A stretch of DNA of 64,000 nt from Pedobacter psychrophilus (GTDB lineage: Bacteria > Bacteroidota > Bacteroidia > Sphingobacteriales > Sphingobacteriaceae): the NCBI RefSeq assembly GCF_001652725.1, contig NZ_LWHJ01000031.1, positions 124,001 through 188,000 of the forward strand, in the 5' to 3' direction. A program made the position numbers and the translations under genes. Under the pieces are notes generated by a model that saw only the letters and a program-made list of their open reading frames with translations, made no database searches and was not told the origin of the DNA. Below, piece after piece: positions 1-6,975 of the stretch; position 1 is the first letter of the stretch; each line of letters starts with the position of its first letter.

Positions 1-498
1 CTGGTTCAACAATTAGGTTTAGAAAAGGAAGTTTTTGCCCGCATACATACATTCGGAAAAGCTTTGGGTTGTCATGGAGCAATTATTTTAGGGAGCGAAG
101 TTCTGCGTTCTTACTTAATCAACTTTGCAAGGTCTTTCATTTACACTACCGCACTTCCTTTTCATAGTTTAGCAACCATAAAAATTGCTTATCAAAGTTT
201 GAAGAACGGATTAAATATTAAAGAGAACCAATCTAATATCTCCTATTTTAATTCCATTAAAAGTAATTTCTCTGATAAATTTATAGAGAGCAAATCAGCA
301 ATTCAATCTTTAATAATTGCTGGAAATGATGAATGTAAAATCCTATCTATTAATTTATTATCAAATGGATTTGATGTTAAAGCAATACTCAGTCCCACTG
401 TTGCGGAAGGCAAAGAACGATTAAGAATTTGCCTTCATGCTTTTAATACAAAAGATGAAATTGAGCAACTTTTAAGTACAATAAAAAAACTGAAATGA
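1..498 (+). CDS. bioF: 8-amino-7-oxononanoate synthase, C-terminal part (BioF)
   Basis: The coding frame is already open at base 1, so the N-terminal half lies outside the window; 165 residues are visible. The enzyme condenses pimeloyl thioester with alanine using PLP, the first committed step of biotin ring assembly in the cytoplasm. The motif HTFGKALGCHG near fragment residue 16 carries the PLP lysine (K20), and FARSFIYTTALP after it is typical of the family. The stop overlaps the start of bioD in an ATGA, so the two are translationally coupled parts of a biotin operon. A related AONS-family acyltransferase is the only real alternative, and the bioD neighbour argues against it. Confidence 0.93.
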   Translation: MVQQLGLEKEVFARIHTFGKALGCHGAIILGSEVLRSYLINFARSFIYTTALPFHSLATIKIAYQSLKNGLNIKENQSNISYFNSIKSNFSDKFIESKSAIQSLIIAGNDECKILSINLLSNGFDVKAILSPTVAEGKERLRICLHAFNTKDEIEQLLSTIKKLK

Positions 499-1112
499 GT
501 AAATCCTATTTTATAACAGGTATTGGAACAGAGATTGGAAAAACAATGGTTTCTGCTTTTTTGGTAGAAAAACTAAATGCTGATTATTGGAAACCTATTC
601 AATCTGGAGATTTGGATAATTCTGATACCATGAAAGTTAAAAATCTCATAAGTAATATTCAAACTGTTTTTCATTCAGAAACTTATCGTTTAACACAACC
701 TTTTTCCCCTCATCATAGTGCAAACTTAGATGGGGTAAAAATAGATTTAGATAATTTCATCATTCCTGAAACAGAAAATAATTTGATAATTGAAGGTGCG
801 GGCGGTTTAATGGTACCTATAAATGAGGAAGAATTAATTATCGATTTAATAAAAAAACTAGATGTTGATGTCATCTTAGTTTCTAAAAACTATTTAGGCA
901 GCATCAATCATACTTTATTATCGATTGAGGCATTACGAAACAGAAACATCAAAATTAAAGGAATTATTTTTAATGGAGATGAAAACCAATCCACGCAAAA
1001 CATCATTGTTAAATTGACTGGCATTAAAGTAATTGCAAACATCCCACAGTTAGAAAAACTCGATAAAACAAGTTTAAAAGAATTGGTTGATGAGGTAAAT
1101 TTGAATTTGTAG
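495..1112 (+). CDS. bioD: Dethiobiotin synthetase (BioD)
   Basis: ATP-dependent enzyme that closes the ureido ring of dethiobiotin from 7,8-diaminopelargonate and CO2. The 205 residues match the usual BioD length. A P-loop, GIGTEIGKT, is at residues 9-17, the substrate-loop motif KPIQSGD at 33-39, and the acidic/glycine motif IEGAGGLMVPI near 99-109. The start overlaps the bioF stop by four bases. This is the last gene of the visible biotin operon; the next gene converges from the other strand only 4 bp away, so transcription must end inside or just past that gene. Confidence 0.95.
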   Translation: MSKSYFITGIGTEIGKTMVSAFLVEKLNADYWKPIQSGDLDNSDTMKVKNLISNIQTVFHSETYRLTQPFSPHHSANLDGVKIDLDNFIIPETENNLIIEGAGGLMVPINEEELIIDLIKKLDVDVILVSKNYLGSINHTLLSIEALRNRNIKIKGIIFNGDENQSTQNIIVKLTGIKVIANIPQLEKLDKTSLKELVDEVNLNL

Positions 1113-1116
1113 GCTG

Positions 1117-1479
1117 TTAATTTTTATAAATCAATTTCATAAAATTCATCACTTCTTCGTTGATGTCTTCCTTAAACAAAACTCTTAGGTGATGATTGTA
1201 TTGATATTTATCTCCATGCACTTGAGCGATTTTTTGAAAGCATAAATTATCTTCATAAGCTGTTTCAAAAGGAAATACTACATGTAAAAAGTTTTTGCCC
1301 AAAGCAGTAATGTAAACCAAATTTTTGCCCTTTGCTCCTATTCCAATCATAGTTTTTGTAGGATAAATTTCTAATTCTCCAATCTCCTTAAATTTTATAA
1401 TAAAGTAATTTAACAATTCTAAACTGTAATCAGATTTGTTATGAAGTAAGGGATGATTGAAATTTAATCGGTTTTCCAT
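1117..1479 (-). CDS. Uncharacterised 120-residue protein
   Basis: A 120-residue soluble protein without signal peptide or membrane segment. I do not recognise the family with certainty. The central stretch GELEIYPTKTMIGIGAKGKN recalls DUF5655-like small domains, but this is a weak resemblance. Its ATG overlaps the stop of the upstream M90 peptidase gene (TAATG arrangement), so it is co-transcribed with and probably coupled to that gene. It converges with bioD. Confidence 0.7.
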   Translation of the reverse strand: MENRLNFNHPLLHNKSDYSLELLNYFIIKFKEIGELEIYPTKTMIGIGAKGKNLVYITALGKNFLHVVFPFETAYEDNLCFQKIAQVHGDKYQYNHHLRVLFKEDINEEVMNFMKLIYKN

Positions 1480-2261
1480 TAGTCTTTTGCAGGATTTTGT
1501 AAAAACATTTTGCTCAAAATATCATATAATTCTGGATGATTTTTTTCAAAAGTATCTGGCTTTTGGAAAAAATATTCAGAAACAACGGCTAAAAATTCTG
1601 CTTCATTAGTCAAAGCATAACTATCAATATCAGATTTTCCTTTTTCTATTTCTCTCATTTCCTGGTGCATCATCTTTAACCACGGAATACTATAATCATG
1701 CGTCATTAAAATTTCTGGGATGCCATCAGTAGAACCGTCGCTTTTATCTAATAAATGCACAAATTCATGAATTGCAGTATGATTTTTTCCTTTATTCTTG
1801 GAGAAACCTTGTATCAATGCAGTCCTTGAAAGCAACATTTGTCCATTCATATAACCCGTCCCAACCATTCCTAAGATCCGGCGTTCTTCTCCTTCGTATT
1901 GATATTGTCCGTTAAAAGTGTCGGGATATAAAATTACGCTGGTTAAATTTTTATATCTCCAATCAGGAAAACTAAAAATCGGGATAGCCGCACTAGAAGC
2001 TATTAAAACCCTGTCAAGTTGTGTAATTTCAATACCAACGCCTTCAATGGAAGTATTTTCTAGAAAATTCTTTACCGAATTTTTAAAGATTTTCTTGTTA
2101 TCAATGGCCAAATTTTTATAAAATTCTACATGCTCATTAAGTAAAATATCAAAATCTATTTCTTTTGCATCTACAATTGTATTTTTAGGTTTGCTCTTTC
2201 TCCCAAAAAAGAAAAAGTAAATGATAAGCAAAACAAACAGAACTGATAGAATTAAGAACAT
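1479..2261 (-). CDS. M90-family zinc metallopeptidase (MtfA-like)
   Basis: Membrane-anchored member of the MtfA/M90 peptidase family. One N-terminal transmembrane segment (residues 2-19, rich in L, I and F) is followed by a charged linker and a soluble domain. The zinc-binding HEFVH is at residues 165-169, followed by LLDKSDGSTDGIPE as in MtfA. In E. coli MtfA interacts with the Mlc repressor and cleaves model peptides; that role need not carry over to Bacteroidota. At 260 residues it is close to MtfA length, with the N-terminal anchor as an addition. The gene is first in a two-gene unit with the overlapping 120-residue gene. Confidence 0.88.
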   Translation of the reverse strand: MFLILSVLFVLLIIYFFFFGRKSKPKNTIVDAKEIDFDILLNEHVEFYKNLAIDNKKIFKNSVKNFLENTSIEGVGIEITQLDRVLIASSAAIPIFSFPDWRYKNLTSVILYPDTFNGQYQYEGEERRILGMVGTGYMNGQMLLSRTALIQGFSKNKGKNHTAIHEFVHLLDKSDGSTDGIPEILMTHDYSIPWLKMMHQEMREIEKGKSDIDSYALTNEAEFLAVVSEYFFQKPDTFEKNHPELYDILSKMFLQNPAKD

Positions 2262-2364
2262 AATTGGTAATTATAGAATTAAGATAGAAATAGAATTAAA
2301 AATTAATTGATTTTATTAAGTTTAATTTGCCTTTTAAATATAATTATAACAAATTTAACCCTTA

Positions 2365-2874
2365 ATGCGTTTAAAAAATATGTTTAAAAAAATTTGGACT
2401 TTAATTCTTTTGCTCTCTCCCTTTGCGGCTTTCTCACAAATTAAAGACCCAGAATACAAGGAAATGTTGGATGATCTTTATGATCATAGCGTTCCACTTA
2501 TTTCGGTAGATTCTATAAAAGAATTGAAAAATATTTATTTTTTAGATAGCAGAGAAAAAGACGAATTTGAGGTGAGCCATATTAAAAATGCCCGTAACGT
2601 AGGATATATTTGGTTTGATATGCGTAAAGTTTATGACATTCCTAAAGATGCAACAATTGTTGTTTACTGTTCTGTGGGTTATAGAAGTGAGAAAATTGGA
2701 GAAAAACTATTGAAAGACGGCTATAAAAATGTACATAATTTTTACGGTGGAATTTTTGAATGGGTGAATGAAGGAAATCCTGTTTATAAATCTAGTGGTG
2801 TACAAACCTCAGAAATTCATACTTATAATAAAAAATGGTCTAAATGGGTAACTAGAGGCACTAAAGTTTATTAG
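2365..2874 (+). CDS. Exported rhodanese-like domain protein
   Basis: Single rhodanese domain behind a signal peptide. The hydrophobic segment (about residues 8-25, ending AAFSQ) predicts Sec export. The active-site loop YCSVGYRSEK places the catalytic cysteine at residue 102, preceded by the DSREKDEFEVSHIKNARN rhodanese signature. The substrate is unknown; periplasmic single-domain rhodaneses are usually described as sulfurtransferases or protein-binding modules. The start could be ATG 2365 or ATG 2380; the second gives a more standard signal peptide beginning MFKKIW. No operon partner: the next gene is 150 bp away. Confidence 0.88.
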   Translation: MRLKNMFKKIWTLILLLSPFAAFSQIKDPEYKEMLDDLYDHSVPLISVDSIKELKNIYFLDSREKDEFEVSHIKNARNVGYIWFDMRKVYDIPKDATIVVYCSVGYRSEKIGEKLLKDGYKNVHNFYGGIFEWVNEGNPVYKSSGVQTSEIHTYNKKWSKWVTRGTKVY

Positions 2875-2888
2875 AAGATTTTTTCTAT

Positions 2889-2995
2889 TTCCTATCGTAT
2901 TGAGGTAACGAGACATGTCGTTAGCAAATTTGGAATTCCAACTAAATCCATTTGTGAGATGATTCTTATCGTTAACATGACGAAGTCTTAATTAA
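2889..2995. repeat. Decayed intergenic repeat
   Basis: The 150-bp gap after the rhodanese gene holds no gene. Around 2902-2926 the minus strand reads ACATGTCTCGTTACCTC, and 2971-2990 reads CGTTAACATGACGAAGTC. A related string, ATGTCTCGTTCCTCGACATGACGG, split here as two motifs, lies at 12475-12498. These look like remnants of a dispersed intergenic repeat. Only two places are seen in this window, so the assignment is tentative. Confidence 0.35.
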
Positions 2996-3024
2996 CAAAA
3001 TTACATTTGAAATAAAATTTTAAA

Positions 3025-3708
3025 ATGCCCGAACCAATAAATTTATCAATTGTTACTACAGCAGATGGTTCAAAAACTATATATAGTCCGCTTGTAAAAG
3101 AAAATTACCATAGCAAACATGGCGCACTGCAAGAAAGTAACCATGTTTTTTTAAACTCTGGACTTCGTTATTACCTCGCTGATAAATCTATAAATGAAGT
3201 AGCTATTTTAGAAATTGGTTTTGGTACTGGCTTAAATTATTTATTAACTCATGATTTTTGTACCGGAAAAGAAATTAAACTAGATTATGTAGGTGTTGAG
3301 GCCTATCCAGTTTCTGCCGATTTAATTGAGCAAACGGATTATAAAACCATTGTTTCCACAAACACTTGGAACATTTTCAGCGAAAATTATATTAATGCAC
3401 AAAATTCATCTATTCAATTAAATAATTTTTGTAAGTTGAAGATTGACGTTGAAGATGCTTTGATTTTTAATACCACACAAAAATTTGATGTCATTTATTT
3501 TGATGCATTTGCTTCTAATAACCAGCCAGAACTATGGACTAAGGAATTCATTACTAAAATAATTTCATTTCTAAAAGCCGGGGGAATATTTGTAACCTAT
3601 GCCATCACTGGCGATTTAAAACGGATCATGAAAAGTTTAGGAATGAGGGTAGAAAAAGCACCTGGTGCGGCAGGAAAAAGAGAAATGTTGAGGGCTTTAA
3701 AAATTTAA
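3025..3708 (+). CDS. mnmD: tRNA (5-methylaminomethyl-2-thiouridine) methyltransferase (MnmD)
   Basis: SAM-dependent enzyme that adds the final methyl group in making mnm5s2U at tRNA wobble position 34. In many bacteria this domain is fused to the FAD oxidase MnmC1; here it stands alone at 227 residues, as in most Bacteroidota. The SAM-binding motif EIGFGTGLNYLL is at residues 63-74, YFDAFASNNQPELW is near 157, and the C-terminal APGAAGKREMLRA is typical of the MnmC-like methyltransferase family. The function follows from family membership; no other modification gene is nearby. Confidence 0.9.
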   Translation: MPEPINLSIVTTADGSKTIYSPLVKENYHSKHGALQESNHVFLNSGLRYYLADKSINEVAILEIGFGTGLNYLLTHDFCTGKEIKLDYVGVEAYPVSADLIEQTDYKTIVSTNTWNIFSENYINAQNSSIQLNNFCKLKIDVEDALIFNTTQKFDVIYFDAFASNNQPELWTKEFITKIISFLKAGGIFVTYAITGDLKRIMKSLGMRVEKAPGAAGKREMLRALKI

Positions 3709-3777
3709 ATTCAGTTGAAATAATTAAAATATAAGTTTAAACTGTTTAAACCTATATTTTCTTCAAAACCTCATTTC

Positions 3778-3808
3778 TTGCAAATTTAGGCGGTTTTTCG
3801 TAAATTTG
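3778..3808 (+). promoter_or_regulatory. Bacteroidota-type promoter for lysine 6-transaminase
   Basis: TTG at 3778-3780, a 20-bp spacer and TAAATTTG at 3801-3808 fit the Bacteroidota sigma-A consensus (-33 TTTG, -7 TAnnTTTG). The start codon is at 3826, so the leader would be about 10 nt. Pattern match only. Confidence 0.6.
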
Positions 3809-3825
3809 AGTCAAACTCAATTCTT

Positions 3826-5157
3826 ATGTATCAACTTTTCGTATCTCCGCAAGATGTAAAAAAAACACTTTCTAAACATTTATTAACAGATGGATATGAT
3901 CTTACTTTTGATTTAGAAAAAAGCCAGGGAGTTAGGATTTTCGATTCTAAATATAACCGTACACTTTTAGATTTTTTTACCTGTTTTGCTTCTGTTCCTT
4001 TGGGTTATAATCACCCCAAAATGATGGAAGATGAAGAATTTAAAAAGAATCTCTTCTTAGCTGCAATGGCTAATCCTTCTAATTCTGATATATATACTAC
4101 ACAATACGCTCAATTTGTTGCTACCTTTTCTAAAGTTGGTATTCCAGATTATTTGCCTCATGCTTTTTTTGTAGCTGGCGGTGGATTGGCAATAGAAAAT
4201 GCGCTTAAGGCAGCAATGGATTGGAAAGTACAGAAAAACTTTGCTAAGGGATACAAAGAAGAAAAAGGACATAAAGTATTACATTTTGAACAAGCATTTC
4301 ATGGCAGAACGGGTTATACCATGAGTTTAACTAACACCGTCCCAAATAAAACAAAATGGTTTGCCCAATTTAATTGGCCTAGGGTTTCTTTTCCAAAAAT
4401 TCATTTCCCAATCACTAAAGAAAATCAGGAAGACCTTCTTAGAAGAGAAGCATTGTCAATTTCTCAAATTAAAATGGCTTTCGCCAATCATAAGGATGAG
4501 ATATGCGCCATTATTTTAGAACCCATACAGTCTGAAGGCGGCGACAACCACGTTAGACAAGAGTTTTTAGAGCAATTGAGAATTATTTGTGATGAAAATG
4601 ATGCATTGTTAATATATGATGAAGTGCAAACCGGAGTTGGTTTAAGCGGAAAGTTTTGGTGTCATCAAAATTTTGGAGAAAAAGCCCGACCAGATATTAT
4701 TGCTTTTGGGAAAAAAATGCAAGTTTGCGGCATTTTAGCCGGACCTAAATTAGATGAGATTGAGGATAACGTATTCAAAGTGTCTTCCAGATTAAATTCT
4801 ACATGGGGTGGTAATTTAGTAGATATGGTTCGTTGTTCTAAAATATTAGAAATAATAGAAGAAGATAATCTTTGCGAAAACGCAGCGGTTGTTGGTGATT
4901 ATTTACAAAAGAAACTATTAGCAATTTCTCAAGTAGATGAACGGGTTAGTAATGTTAGAGGTCAAGGTTTAATAACTGCTTTTGATTTTCCATCCAAAGA
5001 AATGAGAGACGATTTTGTTGCTAAAGGAATAGAACATGGGGTAATGTTTTTAGGTTGCGGAAATCATACTATTCGTTTTAGACCCGCTTTAATTATGGAA
5101 AAACAACATATTGATGAAGGTTTGGATGTAATGGAGGAAGTTTTGAAGGGGATTTAA
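3826..5157 (+). CDS. lat: L-lysine 6-transaminase
   Basis: PLP enzyme that moves the epsilon-amino group of lysine to 2-oxoglutarate, giving aminoadipate semialdehyde (cyclising to piperideine-6-carboxylate). Its 443 residues match the LAT subgroup of class-III aminotransferases: the N-terminal VSPQDVKKTLSKHLLTDGYD, the glycine-rich FFVAGGGLAIENALKAAM, the cofactor aspartate in IYDEVQTG, and the GKKMQVCG loop with the PLP lysine (K296/K297). It is a single-gene unit with its own promoter. In this phylum the enzyme probably serves lysine degradation. Piperideine-6-carboxylate for secondary products is the alternative use. Confidence 0.92.
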   Translation: MYQLFVSPQDVKKTLSKHLLTDGYDLTFDLEKSQGVRIFDSKYNRTLLDFFTCFASVPLGYNHPKMMEDEEFKKNLFLAAMANPSNSDIYTTQYAQFVATFSKVGIPDYLPHAFFVAGGGLAIENALKAAMDWKVQKNFAKGYKEEKGHKVLHFEQAFHGRTGYTMSLTNTVPNKTKWFAQFNWPRVSFPKIHFPITKENQEDLLRREALSISQIKMAFANHKDEICAIILEPIQSEGGDNHVRQEFLEQLRIICDENDALLIYDEVQTGVGLSGKFWCHQNFGEKARPDIIAFGKKMQVCGILAGPKLDEIEDNVFKVSSRLNSTWGGNLVDMVRCSKILEIIEEDNLCENAAVVGDYLQKKLLAISQVDERVSNVRGQGLITAFDFPSKEMRDDFVAKGIEHGVMFLGCGNHTIRFRPALIMEKQHIDEGLDVMEEVLKGI

Positions 5158-5170
5158 TTGTAATATAAAA

Positions 5171-5215
5171 TCGTCTGAATCTTGATTTACAGGATTAAAG
5201 GATTTGCTTGATTTT
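5171..5215. repeat. Remnant of a dispersed CTGAATC...CAGGATT repeat
   Basis: The gap after lat contains CTGAATCTTGATTTACAGG followed by ATTAAAGGATT. From memory this resembles a short repeat found scattered between genes in many Bacteroidota and other environmental bacteria. It appears once here and is truncated. No gene lies in this gap. Confidence 0.35.
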
Positions 5216-5248
5216 TTAAGAGTGGGAATTTGAATTTGAAAAAAATAT

Positions 5249-5431
5249 TTATCTGTGTTTATCTTCTAAATAATCTGTTCTAACTTTTTTGTAATCATAA
5301 TCAGAAGGAAGGTTAATTTTTGAAGATAACCTTTTTACAAAAGATGAAATTTCCAATTTATTAGTTTGGATAACTATATTTTCTGTTTTAGAAATTCCTT
5401 TATTTGATTTTGAAGTTAATTTGGTTTTCAT
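5249..5431 (-). CDS. Small 60-residue protein next to the cassette
   Basis: A basic, lysine-rich 60-residue product without membrane segments. Its C-terminal part (INLPSDYDYKKVRTDYLEDK) has the look of small antitoxin-type proteins in Bacteroidota, which often end in a D-Y/F-D-x-x-x-x-R-x-x-Y-L tail, but no toxin partner is beside it. It begins 18 bases past the end of the attC-like site on the same strand, as a cassette gene would, yet I see no attC of its own downstream. Either it is the last member of a cassette array that lost its site, or it was there before the insertion. Function unknown. Confidence 0.5.
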   Translation of the reverse strand: MKTKLTSKSNKGISKTENIVIQTNKLEISSFVKRLSSKINLPSDYDYKKVRTDYLEDKHR

Positions 5432-5448
5432 ATTTCATTTCAATTTAA

Positions 5449-5585
5449 TTTCTACGTTTTGCAAATTTGCGCAGAAATGGCATTGCTTGCAGAACCATTG
5501 TCGAACTGAACCAATTTAAGTAAATAACTGATGAATTAACGTAAACCACCGTCAGCCATTTTTGATCAAATTTGCTGTTACCAGC
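5449..5585 (-). other. attC-like recombination site A
   Basis: About 137 bp, read on the minus strand. The first arm, starting GCTGGTAACAGCAAATTTG, can pair with the last arm, which ends GCAAATTTGCAAAACGTAG: both reverse complement into the pattern AAATTTG-N2/3-CA(A/G)AAATGGC. This is the imperfect-palindrome layout of integron attC sites. The first 9 bases (plus strand GTTACCAGC, 5577-5585) are an exact complement of the cassette's left boundary at 5948-5956. Sites B and C share the arms almost base for base. The outer end reads GTAGAAA instead of GTTRRRY, so this junction may be damaged. Confidence 0.75.
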
Positions 5586-5592
5586 TGGCAAT

Positions 5593-5922
5593 TTATGTGT
5601 TTTGGTCAGCTTTTTTAATTTCCCACTTTTCATCTTTGTTTTTTCTGGTCGCTAAATAACCCAAAGGCAAGTCGGCTAATTCTAAAATTGAATTGTCTCG
5701 CTTTATTATTTCTTGAAGTCCGACAATTTTTGCAACATCTTCAAAATGTTCAAATTCGTCATCACTAAAAAATTGCCACGCTCCATCTTCAATTTCATGG
5801 GTAACATGAGTTATGTCCTTATTGTCGAATATAACAAACTTGGTAGTAAATACAGCTGTGTTTGGTGGGTCGGTAAAAGTTTTCGTGGTATTTTTACTTT
5901 TAAAAAAGTCGGTAATTTTCAT
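5593..5922 (-). CDS. Cassette-borne 109-residue protein
   Basis: Soluble, acidic, no signal peptide. Central features are THVTHEIEDGAWQFFSDDE, then VGLQEIIKRDNSILELADLP and a closing LGYLATRKNKDEKWEIKK. I have a recollection of the ELADLPxGxxAxR signature in uncharacterised proteins from many phyla, often in mobile or polymorphic-toxin settings where they may act as immunity proteins, but I cannot name the family. It is the only gene of cassette A, starting 34 nt inside the left boundary and ending 8 bp before the attC-like site. Function unknown. Confidence 0.75.
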   Translation of the reverse strand: MKITDFFKSKNTTKTFTDPPNTAVFTTKFVIFDNKDITHVTHEIEDGAWQFFSDDEFEHFEDVAKIVGLQEIIKRDNSILELADLPLGYLATRKNKDEKWEIKKADQNT

Positions 5923-6004
5923 TTATTCGTTTTGTCGAGTTTTGCTTGCTGGTAACTTGTTTATATGTAGTACTAAAAAATTCCACCAAATAAATCTCCC
6001 ATAC

Positions 6005-6973
6005 TCAAAACTTAAACCCTAACACAAACTCATGTGTTCCAGAATTAATATTTTTTAAGGGAGAAATGGTTTTATCAAAGGAATATCCAGCATCCATAGT
6101 TTTACTAATGGTAAAGCCAGCTAAAATGGCATAGGCATCTTTGGTCCGGTATGATCCTCCTAACCAAAAGTTATTTCTAAAAGCAGCTTTTAGATTAAAG
6201 TCGAAGGCTTTGGGTGCAGGGTTTACATATTTTAACATTACAGAAGGTGTTATGGCTATGTCCTCCCCTAACCAAACGGTGTATCCCGCTGTTAAAAAGA
6301 AATGTGGAATTTCAGAACCTTGTCCAAAATTATCTCCAAAAGTGAGTTTTTCTTTAACCACTTGCTGTATAGATCCACCAAAATAAAATTGATTGCCATA
6401 AAGGTAAAAACCTACGTTTACATCCGGCGACCAATTAATTTCTTGTCCCTGGGCTACTACCGGATCGTTTGGATCTTCAAAATTTAATACGCTTGTATTC
6501 AATCCAATCCTACTCACACCTCCTCCTGCTCCAATAGATAGATTTGCAATATCCCCTAACATAATATGATAGGCATAAGTTAAGTTCAGTGTAGTTCTAT
6601 TAATTGGACCAGATTTATCATTAAGTGCGGTAAACCCAATTCCATGATGGCTTTCAGAAGATTCATAAGAATCTTTATCAGAACGGGTATATGGCTCTAA
6701 AACACCATAATTAGCAGAACCTGCCGTTAAAATACTTCCATCTAAATTTAATGGTGTATGTACCGTAAAGTAACTAGTTTTTGGTGCATCCGCTATCCCA
6801 ACCCATTGGTTTCTAAATCCAGCTTTAACAGTTACAGCCTTGAACATTCCCGTAACTGCAGGATTGATGATGTCCATATTTTGCAAATATTGGCTGTAAT
6901 GCGGCCTTTGTTGGGCAAAACATATACAGGTAATTGCTGATAATAAAATAGATATATAGAATTTAAGCTTCAT
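6005..6973 (-). CDS. PorP/SprF family type IX secretion outer-membrane protein
   Basis: A 322-residue beta-barrel protein with a signal peptide (residues 1-21, ending CFAQ) and the family opening QQRPHYSQYLQNMDIINPAVTGM. PorP/SprF proteins anchor or help secrete partner proteins that carry a type B C-terminal domain. The partner is encoded 2 bp upstream on the same strand and ends in exactly such a domain, so the two form a cognate pair. Family-level function is secure. The role of this copy in motility or adhesion is not visible. Cassette A follows 49 bp downstream. Confidence 0.93.
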   Translation of the reverse strand: MKLKFYISILLSAITCICFAQQRPHYSQYLQNMDIINPAVTGMFKAVTVKAGFRNQWVGIADAPKTSYFTVHTPLNLDGSILTAGSANYGVLEPYTRSDKDSYESSESHHGIGFTALNDKSGPINRTTLNLTYAYHIMLGDIANLSIGAGGGVSRIGLNTSVLNFEDPNDPVVAQGQEINWSPDVNVGFYLYGNQFYFGGSIQQVVKEKLTFGDNFGQGSEIPHFFLTAGYTVWLGEDIAITPSVMLKYVNPAPKAFDFNLKAAFRNNFWLGGSYRTKDAYAILAGFTISKTMDAGYSFDKTISPLKNINSGTHEFVLGFKF

Positions 6974-6975
6974 TA

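Larger units (their letters stand above)
5449..5956 (-). mobile_element. Integron-like gene cassette A
   Basis: Left boundary GTTACCAGC (minus strand, 5956-5948), one gene (109 residues), then attC-like site A. The boundary and the first bases of the attC are perfectly complementary over 9 bp, as expected when a circular cassette inserts by cutting within G-TT of its own attC. It sits 49 bp after the stop of the minus-strand porP/sprF gene and is co-oriented with it, so expression by read-through is plausible. No integrase gene is present. Confidence 0.7.

Noticed and set aside
5445-5633. A 62-codon minus-strand frame over attC-like site A
   Set aside because: It runs through the repeat and into the cassette gene's end; related frames appear only because all three sites share sequence.
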